Source: an uncultured Flavobacteriales bacterium (lineage in GTDB: Bacteria > Bacteroidota > Bacteroidia > Flavobacteriales > Flavobacteriaceae). From it: DNA of 64,000 nucleotides. The stretch spans positions 18,727 to 82,726 of the forward strand of contig CAJWBA010000005.1 of the NCBI GenBank assembly GCA_913020155.1, in the 5' to 3' direction. A model generated the notes under the pieces. That model saw nothing but the letters and a program-made list of their open reading frames with translations. It was not told the DNA's origin and searched no databases. Positions 35,069 through 42,978 of this stretch are shown piece after piece. The position numbers and the translations under genes are program-made. Numbering within the stretch: position 1 is the first letter of the stretch; each line of letters opens with the position of its first letter.

Positions 35069-36940
35069 TCATCTCCCTAATTGAACCAAAAGAACACTAA
35101 TATCGCTTGGTTTAATGCCGCTAATTCTAGATGCTTGAGAGATTGATTTTGGCCTGATTTTGTTCAGTTTTTCTTTTGCTTCGTGTGACAATGAAGCCAA
35201 AGAATTATAATTAAACGTGGCAGGAATACAAACTGCCTCAAGTCTATTGAGCTTATCCGCATTTAACTTTTCCTTCTCAATATATCCCGAATATTTAATT
35301 TGTACTTCAACTTGTTCCTGAACGTCCTTATCGATATTATGCTCTTCGATAAAAGAAGAAACGCTATTCAAGGAGCTCATGTCTATGAGGTCAATCCCGG
35401 GACGAGAATAAATTTTGACCAGTTTATCCGATTGACGCATCGGCGAGGAACCCTTTGCTTCAAGAAATGGGTTTGCGTCGCTTGGGTGCACGCTTGTTTT
35501 TTCATAAAAGTCTCTAAGGAGAGCTGTTTGTGTAACTTTGTGTTCAACAGCGACCAATCGCTCATCACTTGCAAGGCCAATCGAATTTCCCAAAGGGGTA
35601 AGTCGAAGATCAGCATTGTCTTGTCTGAGGAGCGTTCGATATTCGGCGCGTGATGTAAACATGCGGTAGGGTTCTTCTGTGCCTTTTGTTATTAGGTCAT
35701 CAATCAAAACTCCTATGTATGCTTCACTTCTTTTTAAAATAAAATCAGATCCACCATTTAGAAAATTATGTGCATTAATCCCTGCTATCAGGCCTTGAGC
35801 TGCTGCTTCCTCATATCCTGTCGTCCCATTAATTTGACCCGCGAAGAATAAACCTTTAACCAATTTCGTTTGTAAAGTATGATGCAGTTGGGTGGGTTGG
35901 AAATAATCATACTCTATTGCATAACCCGGTCTGAAAAATTTTACGTTTGCAAAACCTTTAACTTTTCGTAAAGCGTCGAACTGAATATCTTCAGGAAGAG
36001 AGGTTGAAAAGCCATTGATGTAATACTCAACAGTGTTCCATCCTTCGGGCTCTACAAAAATTTGGTGTCTGTTTTTATCAGCGAAGCGATTGACTTTATC
36101 TTCAATAGAAGGGCAATATCGAGGCCCTATACTTTTAATGCTCCCGTTAAACATTGGAGAACGATCAAAGCCAGATCTTAATGTGTCATGGACCTCATTA
36201 CTCGTATAAGTTATGTGGCAAGAACGTTGACGTATTAGTGGTTGTGTTTCAGGAGAATAACTGAACTTTAACGGGTCTTCGTCTCCCGGCTGTTCTTCCA
36301 TAGAATTAAAATCAAGAGAACGGCCATCAACACGAGGAGGTGTTCCTGTCTTCATCCTTCCAGATGTAAACCCTTTGTCGATTAAAGTAGAGGTGAGACC
36401 CGTTGAGGCACTTTCACCTGCTCTACCGCCGCCGAAGTTTTTTTCCCCAATGTGTATTAATCCATTTAGAAACGTCCCGTTAGTTAGAATGACCGTCTTG
36501 GTATAAATCTTGAGACCTAAACTAGTTACAACTCCTGTCACAATATCACCATCAAAAAGAAGATCTTTGACCATTTCCTGATAAAAATCTAAATTGGGTG
36601 TTTGTTCAAGACGATCTCTCCAAGCTTGTGAAAACATCATTCGGTCTGATTGAACACGGGGACTCCACATTGCGGGTCCTTTAGAACGATTAAGCATTTT
36701 GTATTGTATCGCGCTTACGTCTGATACTATTCCGCTGTAACCACCGAGTGCATCAATTTCACGAACAATCTGACCTTTGGCAATTCCTCCCATGGCGGGG
36801 TTGCAAGACATTTGTCCAATAGTTTGCAAATTCATCGTCACGAGCAAAGTCTTGGATCCCATGTTTGCGGATGCAGCAGCTGCTTCTGCTCCTGCATGTC
36901 CAGCTCCAACAACAACAACATCATAGGGTTTAGAAAACAT
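35069..36940 (-). CDS. mnmG: tRNA uridine-5-carboxymethylaminomethyl(34) enzyme MnmG
   Basis: 623 residues from ATG 36938-36940; the frame reaches 36973 but the extension only re-reads the upstream parS-like site and the ybeY tail. FAD-binding start DVVVVGAGHAGAEAAAAS, then SCNPAMGGIAKGQIVREIDA, RMKTGTPPRVDGRS and RPGYAIEYDYFQPTQL, all MnmG landmarks. With MnmE it modifies U34 in several tRNAs. Bracketed by two parS-like 16-mers. Length and motifs are normal. Confidence 0.98.
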   Translation of the reverse strand: MFSKPYDVVVVGAGHAGAEAAAASANMGSKTLLVTMNLQTIGQMSCNPAMGGIAKGQIVREIDALGGYSGIVSDVSAIQYKMLNRSKGPAMWSPRVQSDRMMFSQAWRDRLEQTPNLDFYQEMVKDLLFDGDIVTGVVTSLGLKIYTKTVILTNGTFLNGLIHIGEKNFGGGRAGESASTGLTSTLIDKGFTSGRMKTGTPPRVDGRSLDFNSMEEQPGDEDPLKFSYSPETQPLIRQRSCHITYTSNEVHDTLRSGFDRSPMFNGSIKSIGPRYCPSIEDKVNRFADKNRHQIFVEPEGWNTVEYYINGFSTSLPEDIQFDALRKVKGFANVKFFRPGYAIEYDYFQPTQLHHTLQTKLVKGLFFAGQINGTTGYEEAAAQGLIAGINAHNFLNGGSDFILKRSEAYIGVLIDDLITKGTEEPYRMFTSRAEYRTLLRQDNADLRLTPLGNSIGLASDERLVAVEHKVTQTALLRDFYEKTSVHPSDANPFLEAKGSSPMRQSDKLVKIYSRPGIDLIDMSSLNSVSSFIEEHNIDKDVQEQVEVQIKYSGYIEKEKLNADKLNRLEAVCIPATFNYNSLASLSHEAKEKLNKIRPKSISQASRISGIKPSDISVLLVQLGR

Positions 36941-36942
36941 GT

Positions 36943-37365
36943 TTATTGTTTCTCGTGGAACATTTGAAGACATCGATCCTCATGTTCCGTCATTAATCTT
37001 TTTTGTTCGGGTTTATTATCTGAATACCCTAATGTGTGTAAAAAACCATGAGAAATAAGTCTAAGAAGCTCATTTTCAATGCTTTGTGTGTTTTCGCCGG
37101 CATTAAAGACAGACATGTATTCCGAGACAAAAAGCTCCGCTTTGATAACTTGCTGATTTCCATAGTCAAACGTTAAAATATCCGTGTGTGTATCATGATT
37201 TAAATGATTTTGATTCATTTCCAACATTTCTTCTTTTCCGATAACATTAACAATGAAATTCTCAATTTCGACTCCATAATGATGTGCTAATCTTTCAACC
37301 CAGAGTTTCAATTTTGATGGAACTAAACGTGATGATGGAATGTTAAAAAATTGTATGCGTTTCAT
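36943..37365 (-). CDS. ybeY: Endoribonuclease YbeY (16S rRNA maturation)
   Basis: 140 residues from ATG 37363-37365, just behind a -7 element; the longer frame to 37470 is unlikely. The UPF0054 signature is HGFLHTLGYSDN: the first two metal-ligand histidines are present, but the third, usually in GYDH, is replaced by SDN. I recall a similar change in other Flavobacteria, so it may still be active. YbeY matures the 16S rRNA 3' end. Its last codons overlap the second parS-like site. Confidence 0.92.
   Translation of the reverse strand: MKRIQFFNIPSSRLVPSKLKLWVERLAHHYGVEIENFIVNVIGKEEMLEMNQNHLNHDTHTDILTFDYGNQQVIKAELFVSEYMSVFNAGENTQSIENELLRLISHGFLHTLGYSDNKPEQKRLMTEHEDRCLQMFHEKQ
36947..36962. promoter_or_regulatory. 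Second parS-like site, upstream of mnmG
   Basis: TGTTTCTCGTGGAACA differs from the parS form TGTTTCACGTGGAACA at one position (T for A in the core). It lies 6 bp upstream of the mnmG ATG and overlaps the ybeY stop region, about 1.9 kb from the exact site at 35053-35068. Confidence 0.5.
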
Positions 37366-37372
37366 TTCTACG

Positions 37373-37380
37373 CAAATATA
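37373..37380 (-). promoter_or_regulatory. Bacteroidota -7 element before ybeY
   Basis: Minus-strand TATATTTG, exact TAnnTTTG, 7 bp before the ATG at 37365. It settles the ybeY start and implies a very short leader. Divergent to the gltX promoter. Confidence 0.55.
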
Positions 37381-37417
37381 CAGAAACTTAAATGATGTAA
37401 AAACGAAGTAGAGGAAG

Positions 37418-37425
37418 TATCTTTG
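37418..37425 (+). promoter_or_regulatory. Bacteroidota -7 element before gltX
   Basis: TATCTTTG, an exact TAnnTTTG match, 11 bp before the gltX ATG at 37437. Confidence 0.55.
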
Positions 37426-37436
37426 TAAAAAAAGTA

Positions 37437-38921
37437 ATGACTGAACGTGTTCGTTTTGCACCAAGCCCAACGGGACCTCTTCACATAGGAGGACTAAGAA
37501 CAGCTTTGTTTAATTATCTGTATGCTAAAAAAAACAATGGCGTCTTCGTTTTAAGAATTGAAGACACGGATCAAAAAAGAAAGGTTGAAGGGAGTGAAGA
37601 ATATATTTTTGATAGTTTAGAATGGGCAGGAATCAGTCCGGATGAGAGTGTTAAAAACCCTGGAAAACATGGCCCGTACAGACAAAGTAAACGAAATGAT
37701 ATCTATAAGAAATACGTAAAGGCCCTTCTTGAAAAAAAAGGGGCATATTATGCATTTGATAACGCAGAGGTATTAACTAAAGCTCGTGAGTTGGATGAAG
37801 AAGAAAAAGGAGCTTTTAAATACAATTACGAAAACAGAGGCTCCTTTGAAAATTCGTTGAGTCTGTCTCAAGCTGAAACTGAAAAGAGAATAGATGACGG
37901 TGTACCGTATGTTATTCGATTATGGGTAAGCCCTAATGAAGAAATTATTGGTGAAGATGAAATCAGAAACACTGTACGAATAAATAGCAGCGAATTAGAG
38001 GACAAGGTCTTGGTTAAAGCTGATGGAACTCCAACCTATCACTTAGCCAACGTAATTGATGATCACTGCATGGAGATTACTACGGTGATACGTGGAGAAG
38101 AATGGCTACCATCACTACCCATACACGTTCTTTTATATGAAAAATTCGGGTGGGAAAAACCAAAGTTTGTTCACTTACCCTTGATTCTTAACCCCTCGGG
38201 TAAAGGGAAATTGAGTAAACGTGATGGGGATAAAAACGGTTATCCAGTATTTCCGATTCGTTGGAAAGATGTATTTGAAGGATACAAAGAAAAAGGCTTT
38301 TTGCCTGCTGCACATCTTAACTACATCGCTCAATTAGGGTGCAGTTCAAGAGGTGAAGATGAAATTATGAGTCTCAAAAATATCATTGATGAGTTTGACC
38401 TAGCTAATGTCCAGAAAGGTGGTGCACGTTTTGATTATGAAAAAGCGAAATGGGTAAACCAACAACATATCAAGCGTTTAAAGAAAGAGGAACTTGTAAG
38501 CATAATTAAGAGGAAAAGGAAAGATCTAGAAAAATCTTTTAACGATAATGAAATCCATGAAATCGCAGAATTGATACAAGATCGCATTGTATTACTTGAG
38601 GACATAGAAAGCTTGTGTGTTATGTTCCTTGAATCGCCTAAGAAATACGACGAAATGATACTCCAAAGATTAGAAAAACAAGACTTGGGTGAATTAGTAA
38701 ATAAATTAAAAAAGCTGGTAGAAAATGAAGAAATTTCTAAACTAAAAGACGCCGTTTTCAGATTTTGTAAAAATGAAAATATAGGAATGGGGGTTGTGAT
38801 GCAAACACTAAGAATCGCTGTTGTTGGAACGCTTTTTGGGCCAGACATCATTCGTGTTATCAATGTTATTGGAAAATACAGTACATTAGAACGATTAAAG
38901 CAAATGAAAAATTTAACCTAA
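37437..38921 (+). CDS. gltX: Glutamyl-tRNA synthetase
   Basis: 494 residues. Class I signature: HIGH-type loop FAPSPTGPLHIGGLRTALFN at residues 6-25 and KMSKS-type KLSKRDGDKN at about residue 257; the GoHx substrate region HLANVIDDHCMEITTVIRGEE is also present. It charges tRNA-Glu. A separate glnS lies 1 kb away, so Gln-tRNA does not depend on transamidation here. Spaced 10 bp from the SPFH gene downstream. Start chosen by the -7 element and motif position. Confidence 0.98.
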   Translation: MTERVRFAPSPTGPLHIGGLRTALFNYLYAKKNNGVFVLRIEDTDQKRKVEGSEEYIFDSLEWAGISPDESVKNPGKHGPYRQSKRNDIYKKYVKALLEKKGAYYAFDNAEVLTKARELDEEEKGAFKYNYENRGSFENSLSLSQAETEKRIDDGVPYVIRLWVSPNEEIIGEDEIRNTVRINSSELEDKVLVKADGTPTYHLANVIDDHCMEITTVIRGEEWLPSLPIHVLLYEKFGWEKPKFVHLPLILNPSGKGKLSKRDGDKNGYPVFPIRWKDVFEGYKEKGFLPAAHLNYIAQLGCSSRGEDEIMSLKNIIDEFDLANVQKGGARFDYEKAKWVNQQHIKRLKKEELVSIIKRKRKDLEKSFNDNEIHEIAELIQDRIVLLEDIESLCVMFLESPKKYDEMILQRLEKQDLGELVNKLKKLVENEEISKLKDAVFRFCKNENIGMGVVMQTLRIAVVGTLFGPDIIRVINVIGKYSTLERLKQMKNLT

Positions 38922-38931
38922 ATTAAAAATT

Positions 38932-39861
38932 ATGAGCATTGTAACATCTTTTATTTTATTCGTCATTGTAGTATTAGTAGCTTCTGGCCTATTTGTTGTT
39001 AAACAGCAAACTGCTGCTATTATAGAGCGATTTGGTAAGTTTGTTGCCATACGTCAACCAGGACTTCACATAAAAATTCCTTTGGTAGATAAAGTTGTTG
39101 GTAGAATGAGCTTAAAAATACTTCAACTCGATGTCATTGTTGAGACGAAAACAAAAGATGATGTGTTTGTAAAGCTTAAAGTATCTGTTCAGTACAAAGT
39201 AGTATCAACAAGTGTTTATGATGCTTTTTACAAGTTAGATTTCCCACAAGATCAAATAACATCCTATGTCTTTGATGTAATTCGTGCCGAAGTTCCCAAA
39301 ATGAAGTTAGATGATGTATTTGAAAAGAAAAATGATATTGCGAATGCGGTAAAAGGGGAGCTCAACGAAGCGATGACGAACTATGGATATGATATCATTA
39401 AAGCTCTAGTTACTGACATCGATCCCGATGGACAAGTAAAAGAGGCTATGAATAGAATAAATGCTGCTGAGCGTGAAAAGGTTGCAGCGCAATATGAAGG
39501 TGATGCTGCACGGATTTTGATTGTTGAGAAGGCAAAAGCTGAAGCTGAAAGCAAACGATTACAGGGGCAAGGAATTGCCGATCAAAGAAGAGAAATTGCA
39601 AGAGGTTTAGAGGAGTCCGTAGATGTACTTAATGGGGTTGGTATTAATTCACAAGAAGCTTCTGCTCTTATTGTGGTTACACAACATTACGATACGCTTC
39701 AATCCATAGGGGAACACACAAACAGCAACTTGATTTTACTGCCTAATTCGCCTCAGGCTGGAAGCGATATGCTTAACAATATGGTAGCTTCTTTCACTGC
39801 TAGTAATCAAATTGGAGAGGCGATGAAAGAAAGTAATGAAAAGAAAAAAAACAAAGAATAA
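38932..39861 (+). CDS. SPFH-domain protein (stomatin/prohibitin family)
   Basis: 309 residues: one N-terminal membrane helix (about 4-22, VTSFILFVIVVLVASGLFVV), the SPFH/Band 7 domain with AAIIERFGKFVAIRQPGLHI and IPLVDKVVGRMSL, and a coiled coil rich in Ala, Glu and Arg (INAAEREKVAAQYEGDAARI). Such proteins form membrane-anchored rings that control proteolysis or membrane domains. The usual NfeD partner gene is not adjacent. It follows gltX by 10 bp and is convergent with glnS. Confidence 0.92.
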   Translation: MSIVTSFILFVIVVLVASGLFVVKQQTAAIIERFGKFVAIRQPGLHIKIPLVDKVVGRMSLKILQLDVIVETKTKDDVFVKLKVSVQYKVVSTSVYDAFYKLDFPQDQITSYVFDVIRAEVPKMKLDDVFEKKNDIANAVKGELNEAMTNYGYDIIKALVTDIDPDGQVKEAMNRINAAEREKVAAQYEGDAARILIVEKAKAEAESKRLQGQGIADQRREIARGLEESVDVLNGVGINSQEASALIVVTQHYDTLQSIGEHTNSNLILLPNSPQAGSDMLNNMVASFTASNQIGEAMKESNEKKKNKE

Positions 39862-39919
39862 GTTCGTAGAACATTAATGTTATTTACATTAATATTCCTT
39901 GATAAATTTAGATAAAAAA

Positions 39920-41599
39920 TTATTGCTTCTTATTTGCCCAATTATCACGCAGGCCCACGGTCTTATTAAACACAAGATTGTTTTCTGTTGAAACATCATC
40001 AACAACAAAATAACCTAAACGCTGAAACTGGACGTTTGTTCCTGCTGTTAGATTTACCAAAGAAGGTTCAACTTGAGCTGTTACTTGTTGGAAACTTCCA
40101 GTATTTATAAAATCAGTAAATTGTTGATCTTTATTTTGATCCGGGTTTTCAACATTAAATAAACGATCGTATAGATTTACTTTAGCTTGATTTGCTGTTT
40201 CTTGATTAACCCAATGTATCGTGCCCTTTACTTTTCTTTGACTTGCCAAGGAGCCTGATCCACTTCTACTATCTGGATCATAAGTACAATGAACTTCGAC
40301 TACATTTCCGTCATTATCTTTGATAACCTTTTGTCCTTTTATTATATAACCATTTTTGAGACGAACTTCTTTGCCAATTGTCAATCGAAAGTATTTTCGA
40401 TTTGCTTCCTCTTTAAAGTCATTGTGTTCAATAAAAAGATTCTTTGAAAATGGAAGTAAACGTGAACCCTGAGAAGCATCCTCTGGATTGTTTACGGCCT
40501 CCATCATTTCTGTAGATCCCTCGGGATAATTAGTAATCACTAATTTAATAGGGTCTAGAACTGCCATAAACCGAGAAGCTTTGGTGTTAAGATCTTCACG
40601 AACACAAAATTCTAGTAAGGAAACGTCAATTATGTTTTCTCTTTTAGAAATTCCTGCTGTTTCAACAAAGTTACGTAATGATTGCGGGGTGTAACCCCTT
40701 CTTCTTAAACCTGAAATGGTAGGCATTCTTGGATCATCCCACCCTGTTACGATTCCATTTTCAATTAAAACGGCTAATTTTCTTTTGCTAGTAACCGTGT
40801 AAGACAAATTTAGTCGCGCAAACTCTCTTTGTTTAGGGTACTTGTGATCTATTGGCCTTATGTGGTTAAGAAACCATTCATACAGGTCTCTGTGTGGTTT
40901 AAATTCTAGTGTACATAAAGAGTGTGAGATAGACTCAATGTAATCAGACTCACCATGTGTCCAATCATACAAGGGATAAATACACCATTGATTGCCTGTT
41001 CGGTGATGCTCTTTATTGAGTATTCTGTAAATAACAGGATCTCGCATAAGCATATTTGGAGATGCCATATCAATTTTTGCTCGGAGAACTAAACTACCTT
41101 CATCGTGTTTTCCATCAGCCATTTCTTTGAATAGCCTCAGATTCTGTTCTGGTGATGTGTCTCTAAAAGAGCTGTTTGTTCCTGCTTGTGTTGGTGTTCC
41201 TTTTTGAGAGGCAATATGTTCAGAATTTTGGGCGTCAACATAGGCTAATCCTTTGGCAATCAGTTGATTTGCCCATGTAAACAGTTGTTCAAAATAATCT
41301 GACGCATAGCATTCTTTTGCCCACTGATAACCTAACCACTGAATATCCTTTTTGATTGCGTTGACATATTCTACACTTTCTTTTGCCGGATTTGTATCAT
41401 CAAAACGGAGATTTACCGGGGCATCAAAGCGTTTTCCCAGATTAAAATTTAAGGCTATTGCTTTGACATGACCAATATGCAAATAACCATTTGGTTCAGG
41501 AGGAAAACGAAAACGTAATTCTTTTGAAGAAAAACCAGCATCTAGGTCATCTTGGATAATCTGTTCTATAAAATGTAATGAATCTGTTTTTTCGGACAT
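39920..41599 (-). CDS. glnS: Glutaminyl-tRNA synthetase
   Basis: 559 residues from ATG 41597-41599; the frame runs on to 41734 but MSEKTDSLHFIEQIIQ is the natural start. HIGH-type motif FPPEPNGYLHIGHVKAI, then DDTNPAKE, YDWTHGESDYIESISHSL and the KMSKS-type TVTSKRKLAVLIENG; C-terminal beta-barrel anticodon domains follow. It charges tRNA-Gln directly. Presence with gltX is common in Bacteroidota. Divergent from folB. Confidence 0.98.
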   Translation of the reverse strand: MSEKTDSLHFIEQIIQDDLDAGFSSKELRFRFPPEPNGYLHIGHVKAIALNFNLGKRFDAPVNLRFDDTNPAKESVEYVNAIKKDIQWLGYQWAKECYASDYFEQLFTWANQLIAKGLAYVDAQNSEHIASQKGTPTQAGTNSSFRDTSPEQNLRLFKEMADGKHDEGSLVLRAKIDMASPNMLMRDPVIYRILNKEHHRTGNQWCIYPLYDWTHGESDYIESISHSLCTLEFKPHRDLYEWFLNHIRPIDHKYPKQREFARLNLSYTVTSKRKLAVLIENGIVTGWDDPRMPTISGLRRRGYTPQSLRNFVETAGISKRENIIDVSLLEFCVREDLNTKASRFMAVLDPIKLVITNYPEGSTEMMEAVNNPEDASQGSRLLPFSKNLFIEHNDFKEEANRKYFRLTIGKEVRLKNGYIIKGQKVIKDNDGNVVEVHCTYDPDSRSGSGSLASQRKVKGTIHWVNQETANQAKVNLYDRLFNVENPDQNKDQQFTDFINTGSFQQVTAQVEPSLVNLTAGTNVQFQRLGYFVVDDVSTENNLVFNKTVGLRDNWANKKQ

Positions 41600-41667
41600 G
41601 AAAAATATATTTTTATAAAGATATTGAAAAAGAAAAGGGGATCGAACTATTATTAACTCCTCTTTTT

Positions 41668-41675
41668 TATATTTG
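41668..41675 (+). promoter_or_regulatory. Bacteroidota -7 element before folB
   Basis: TATATTTG, an exact TAnnTTTG match, 14 bp before the folB ATG at 41690. Confidence 0.5.
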
Positions 41676-41689
41676 CCGAAAATCAATCT

Positions 41690-42055
41690 ATGGGAATTAT
41701 TCGTGTTAAAAATATCAGGCTCTATTCGAACCACGGTTGTATGGTTGAAGAGGGTAAGATCGGTGGTGATTATGTGGTTAATGTAAAAGTAAAAACAGGT
41801 TTGTCAAAATCTGTCGAAACGGATAACCTTATCGACACAATAGACTATGTATCAATCTATTCTATTGTTAAGAAAGAAATGTCTCAAAGAGTAAAACTTC
41901 TCGAAGTTGTAGTTCAAAAAATAATTGATCGGATTTTAGATGAGCATAAAACGGTACAGTCTGTTCGAGTTAATGTGGCTAAGAAAAATCCACCAATTGG
42001 TGGAGAGGTAGAAGAAGTGAGTGTAGAACGAAAAGGGAAAAGAAAAAAGGAATAA
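41690..42055 (+). CDS. folB: Dihydroneopterin aldolase
   Basis: 121 residues, the normal length. MGIIRVKNIRLYSNHGCMVEEG contains the substrate-contact region of FolB with YSNHGC, and the rest fits the T-fold: DTIDYVSIYSIVKKEM and VRVNVAKKNPPIGGEVEEV with the conserved KxxPP. It cleaves dihydroneopterin to 6-hydroxymethyl-dihydropterin in folate synthesis. tRNA-Cys begins 29 bp after its stop. Confidence 0.95.
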   Translation: MGIIRVKNIRLYSNHGCMVEEGKIGGDYVVNVKVKTGLSKSVETDNLIDTIDYVSIYSIVKKEMSQRVKLLEVVVQKIIDRILDEHKTVQSVRVNVAKKNPPIGGEVEEVSVERKGKRKKE

Positions 42056-42084
42056 AACATTTTATTTATTACTTTTACCCAACT

Positions 42085-42155
42085 GGCATCGTGGCCGAGT
42101 GGCTAGGCAGAGCTCTGCAAAAGCTTGTACAGCGGTTCGAATCCGCTCGATGCCT
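42085..42155 (+). tRNA. tRNA-Cys (anticodon GCA)
   Basis: Cloverleaf read by eye: acceptor arms GGCATCG (42085-42091) and CGATGCC (42148-42154), D arm with GCCGAGTGGCTAGGC, anticodon loop CTGCAAA carrying GCA, and a T arm GCGGTTCGAATCCGC. Base 73 is T, an identity element of tRNA-Cys. The 3' CCA is not encoded (CAA follows). A terminator follows within 2 bp. Confidence 0.95.
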
Positions 42156-42156
42156 C

Positions 42157-42188
42157 AAAAACCCGTGTTTTAAATACGGGTTTTTTTT
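42157..42188 (+). terminator. Intrinsic terminator after tRNA-Cys
   Basis: AAAAACCCGT (42157-42166) pairs with ACGGGTTTTT (42176-42185) around a 9-base loop and runs into a T tract. It should end the folB/tRNA-Cys transcript; the tract also faces the head GIN gene end on the other strand. Confidence 0.85.
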
Positions 42189-42217
42189 ATAAATTCTTTG
42201 AGCCTGTTTGACAAATA

Positions 42218-42943
42218 CTAATTCATTTCTGTAATTGTTCCGCCTATTCTTTTTGTTTTTATGAGTTTGGTTGGTCTACCGTGGATTCTTACCGTTCCTC
42301 CGACATTTACAGTGGCTTCTAAGAGATCCGAAGCATAAATGTAGGCAACACCCCCGGCGGTGACTTTTACAGTTGTTTGTTTTGTTAAAAGCGTTTCTGA
42401 TTCACAAATTCCTCCTCCTAATATTTTTAGCTCGTGATTTACAGTTGATCCTTCAATGCTTAATGTTGCTCCGGTATTTACACTGGATTTGATTTTTTTA
42501 CATTCAAGATTAAGTTCGATACTGGATCCTTCGTGTGCTTTTAATTCTATACTTGTTGTTTTTAAAACTGCTTTTGACTCAACTATTGAACCTTGGTAAG
42601 TGTGAATTAAATCTAAAGGTTTAGAAAAATAAATTTCTATGAAGGTGTTTTTGGGGTTAAAAATCTGATCTAAGGAGTGTTTAATTCGTAATACATCTTT
42701 TTTGAGTGTAGTAACAACCGTTTCAAAGTTTTCTCCTGATAAAATAAGTTTATTCTCTGTTGAAGGAATCAATTTTACTTGAATTCCCGAAAAGACCTTA
42801 ATCCCTGTAAAAGGACTCATCATAATAGTTTTAGAGCGCGCAATACGTTTATTTTCTTGAACAGATACAGAATCTTGAACAGCTGTTTGTGCAGAAATGA
42901 AATGCCCTAAAAAAAGGGATAATAAAATAAATTTTGATTTCAT
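42218..42943 (-). CDS. Head GIN domain protein (DUF2807)
   Basis: 241 residues with a signal peptide (SLFLGHFISAQT, cleavage near residue 19). The mature part is a repetitive beta-structure with GVSS-like turns (FSGIQVKLIPSTENKLILSG, LKAHEGSSIELNLECKKIKS), matching the auto-transporter adhesin-like head GIN domain of Bacteroidota. It is probably periplasmic or surface exposed. Function unknown for the family. Monocistronic by position, 35 bp after rnr's stop. Confidence 0.85.
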   Translation of the reverse strand: MKSKFILLSLFLGHFISAQTAVQDSVSVQENKRIARSKTIMMSPFTGIKVFSGIQVKLIPSTENKLILSGENFETVVTTLKKDVLRIKHSLDQIFNPKNTFIEIYFSKPLDLIHTYQGSIVESKAVLKTTSIELKAHEGSSIELNLECKKIKSSVNTGATLSIEGSTVNHELKILGGGICESETLLTKQTTVKVTAGGVAYIYASDLLEATVNVGGTVRIHGRPTKLIKTKRIGGTITEMN

Positions 42944-42978
42944 ATTATGAATTTAAACGTTTTCTAAAAATAATAAAT

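Noticed and set aside
35300..35653. Open frame of 117 codons on the plus strand
   Set aside because: Antisense to mnmG, which is intact and conserved over this stretch.
38435..38863. Open frame of 142 codons on the minus strand
   Set aside because: Antisense to the intact gltX coding sequence; serine-rich composition typical of a shadow frame.
39870..39896. Palindrome AACATTAATGTT between the SPFH and glnS genes as a terminator
   Set aside because: Only AT pairs with a short stem and no T run; too weak to call although some end signal is expected between convergent genes.
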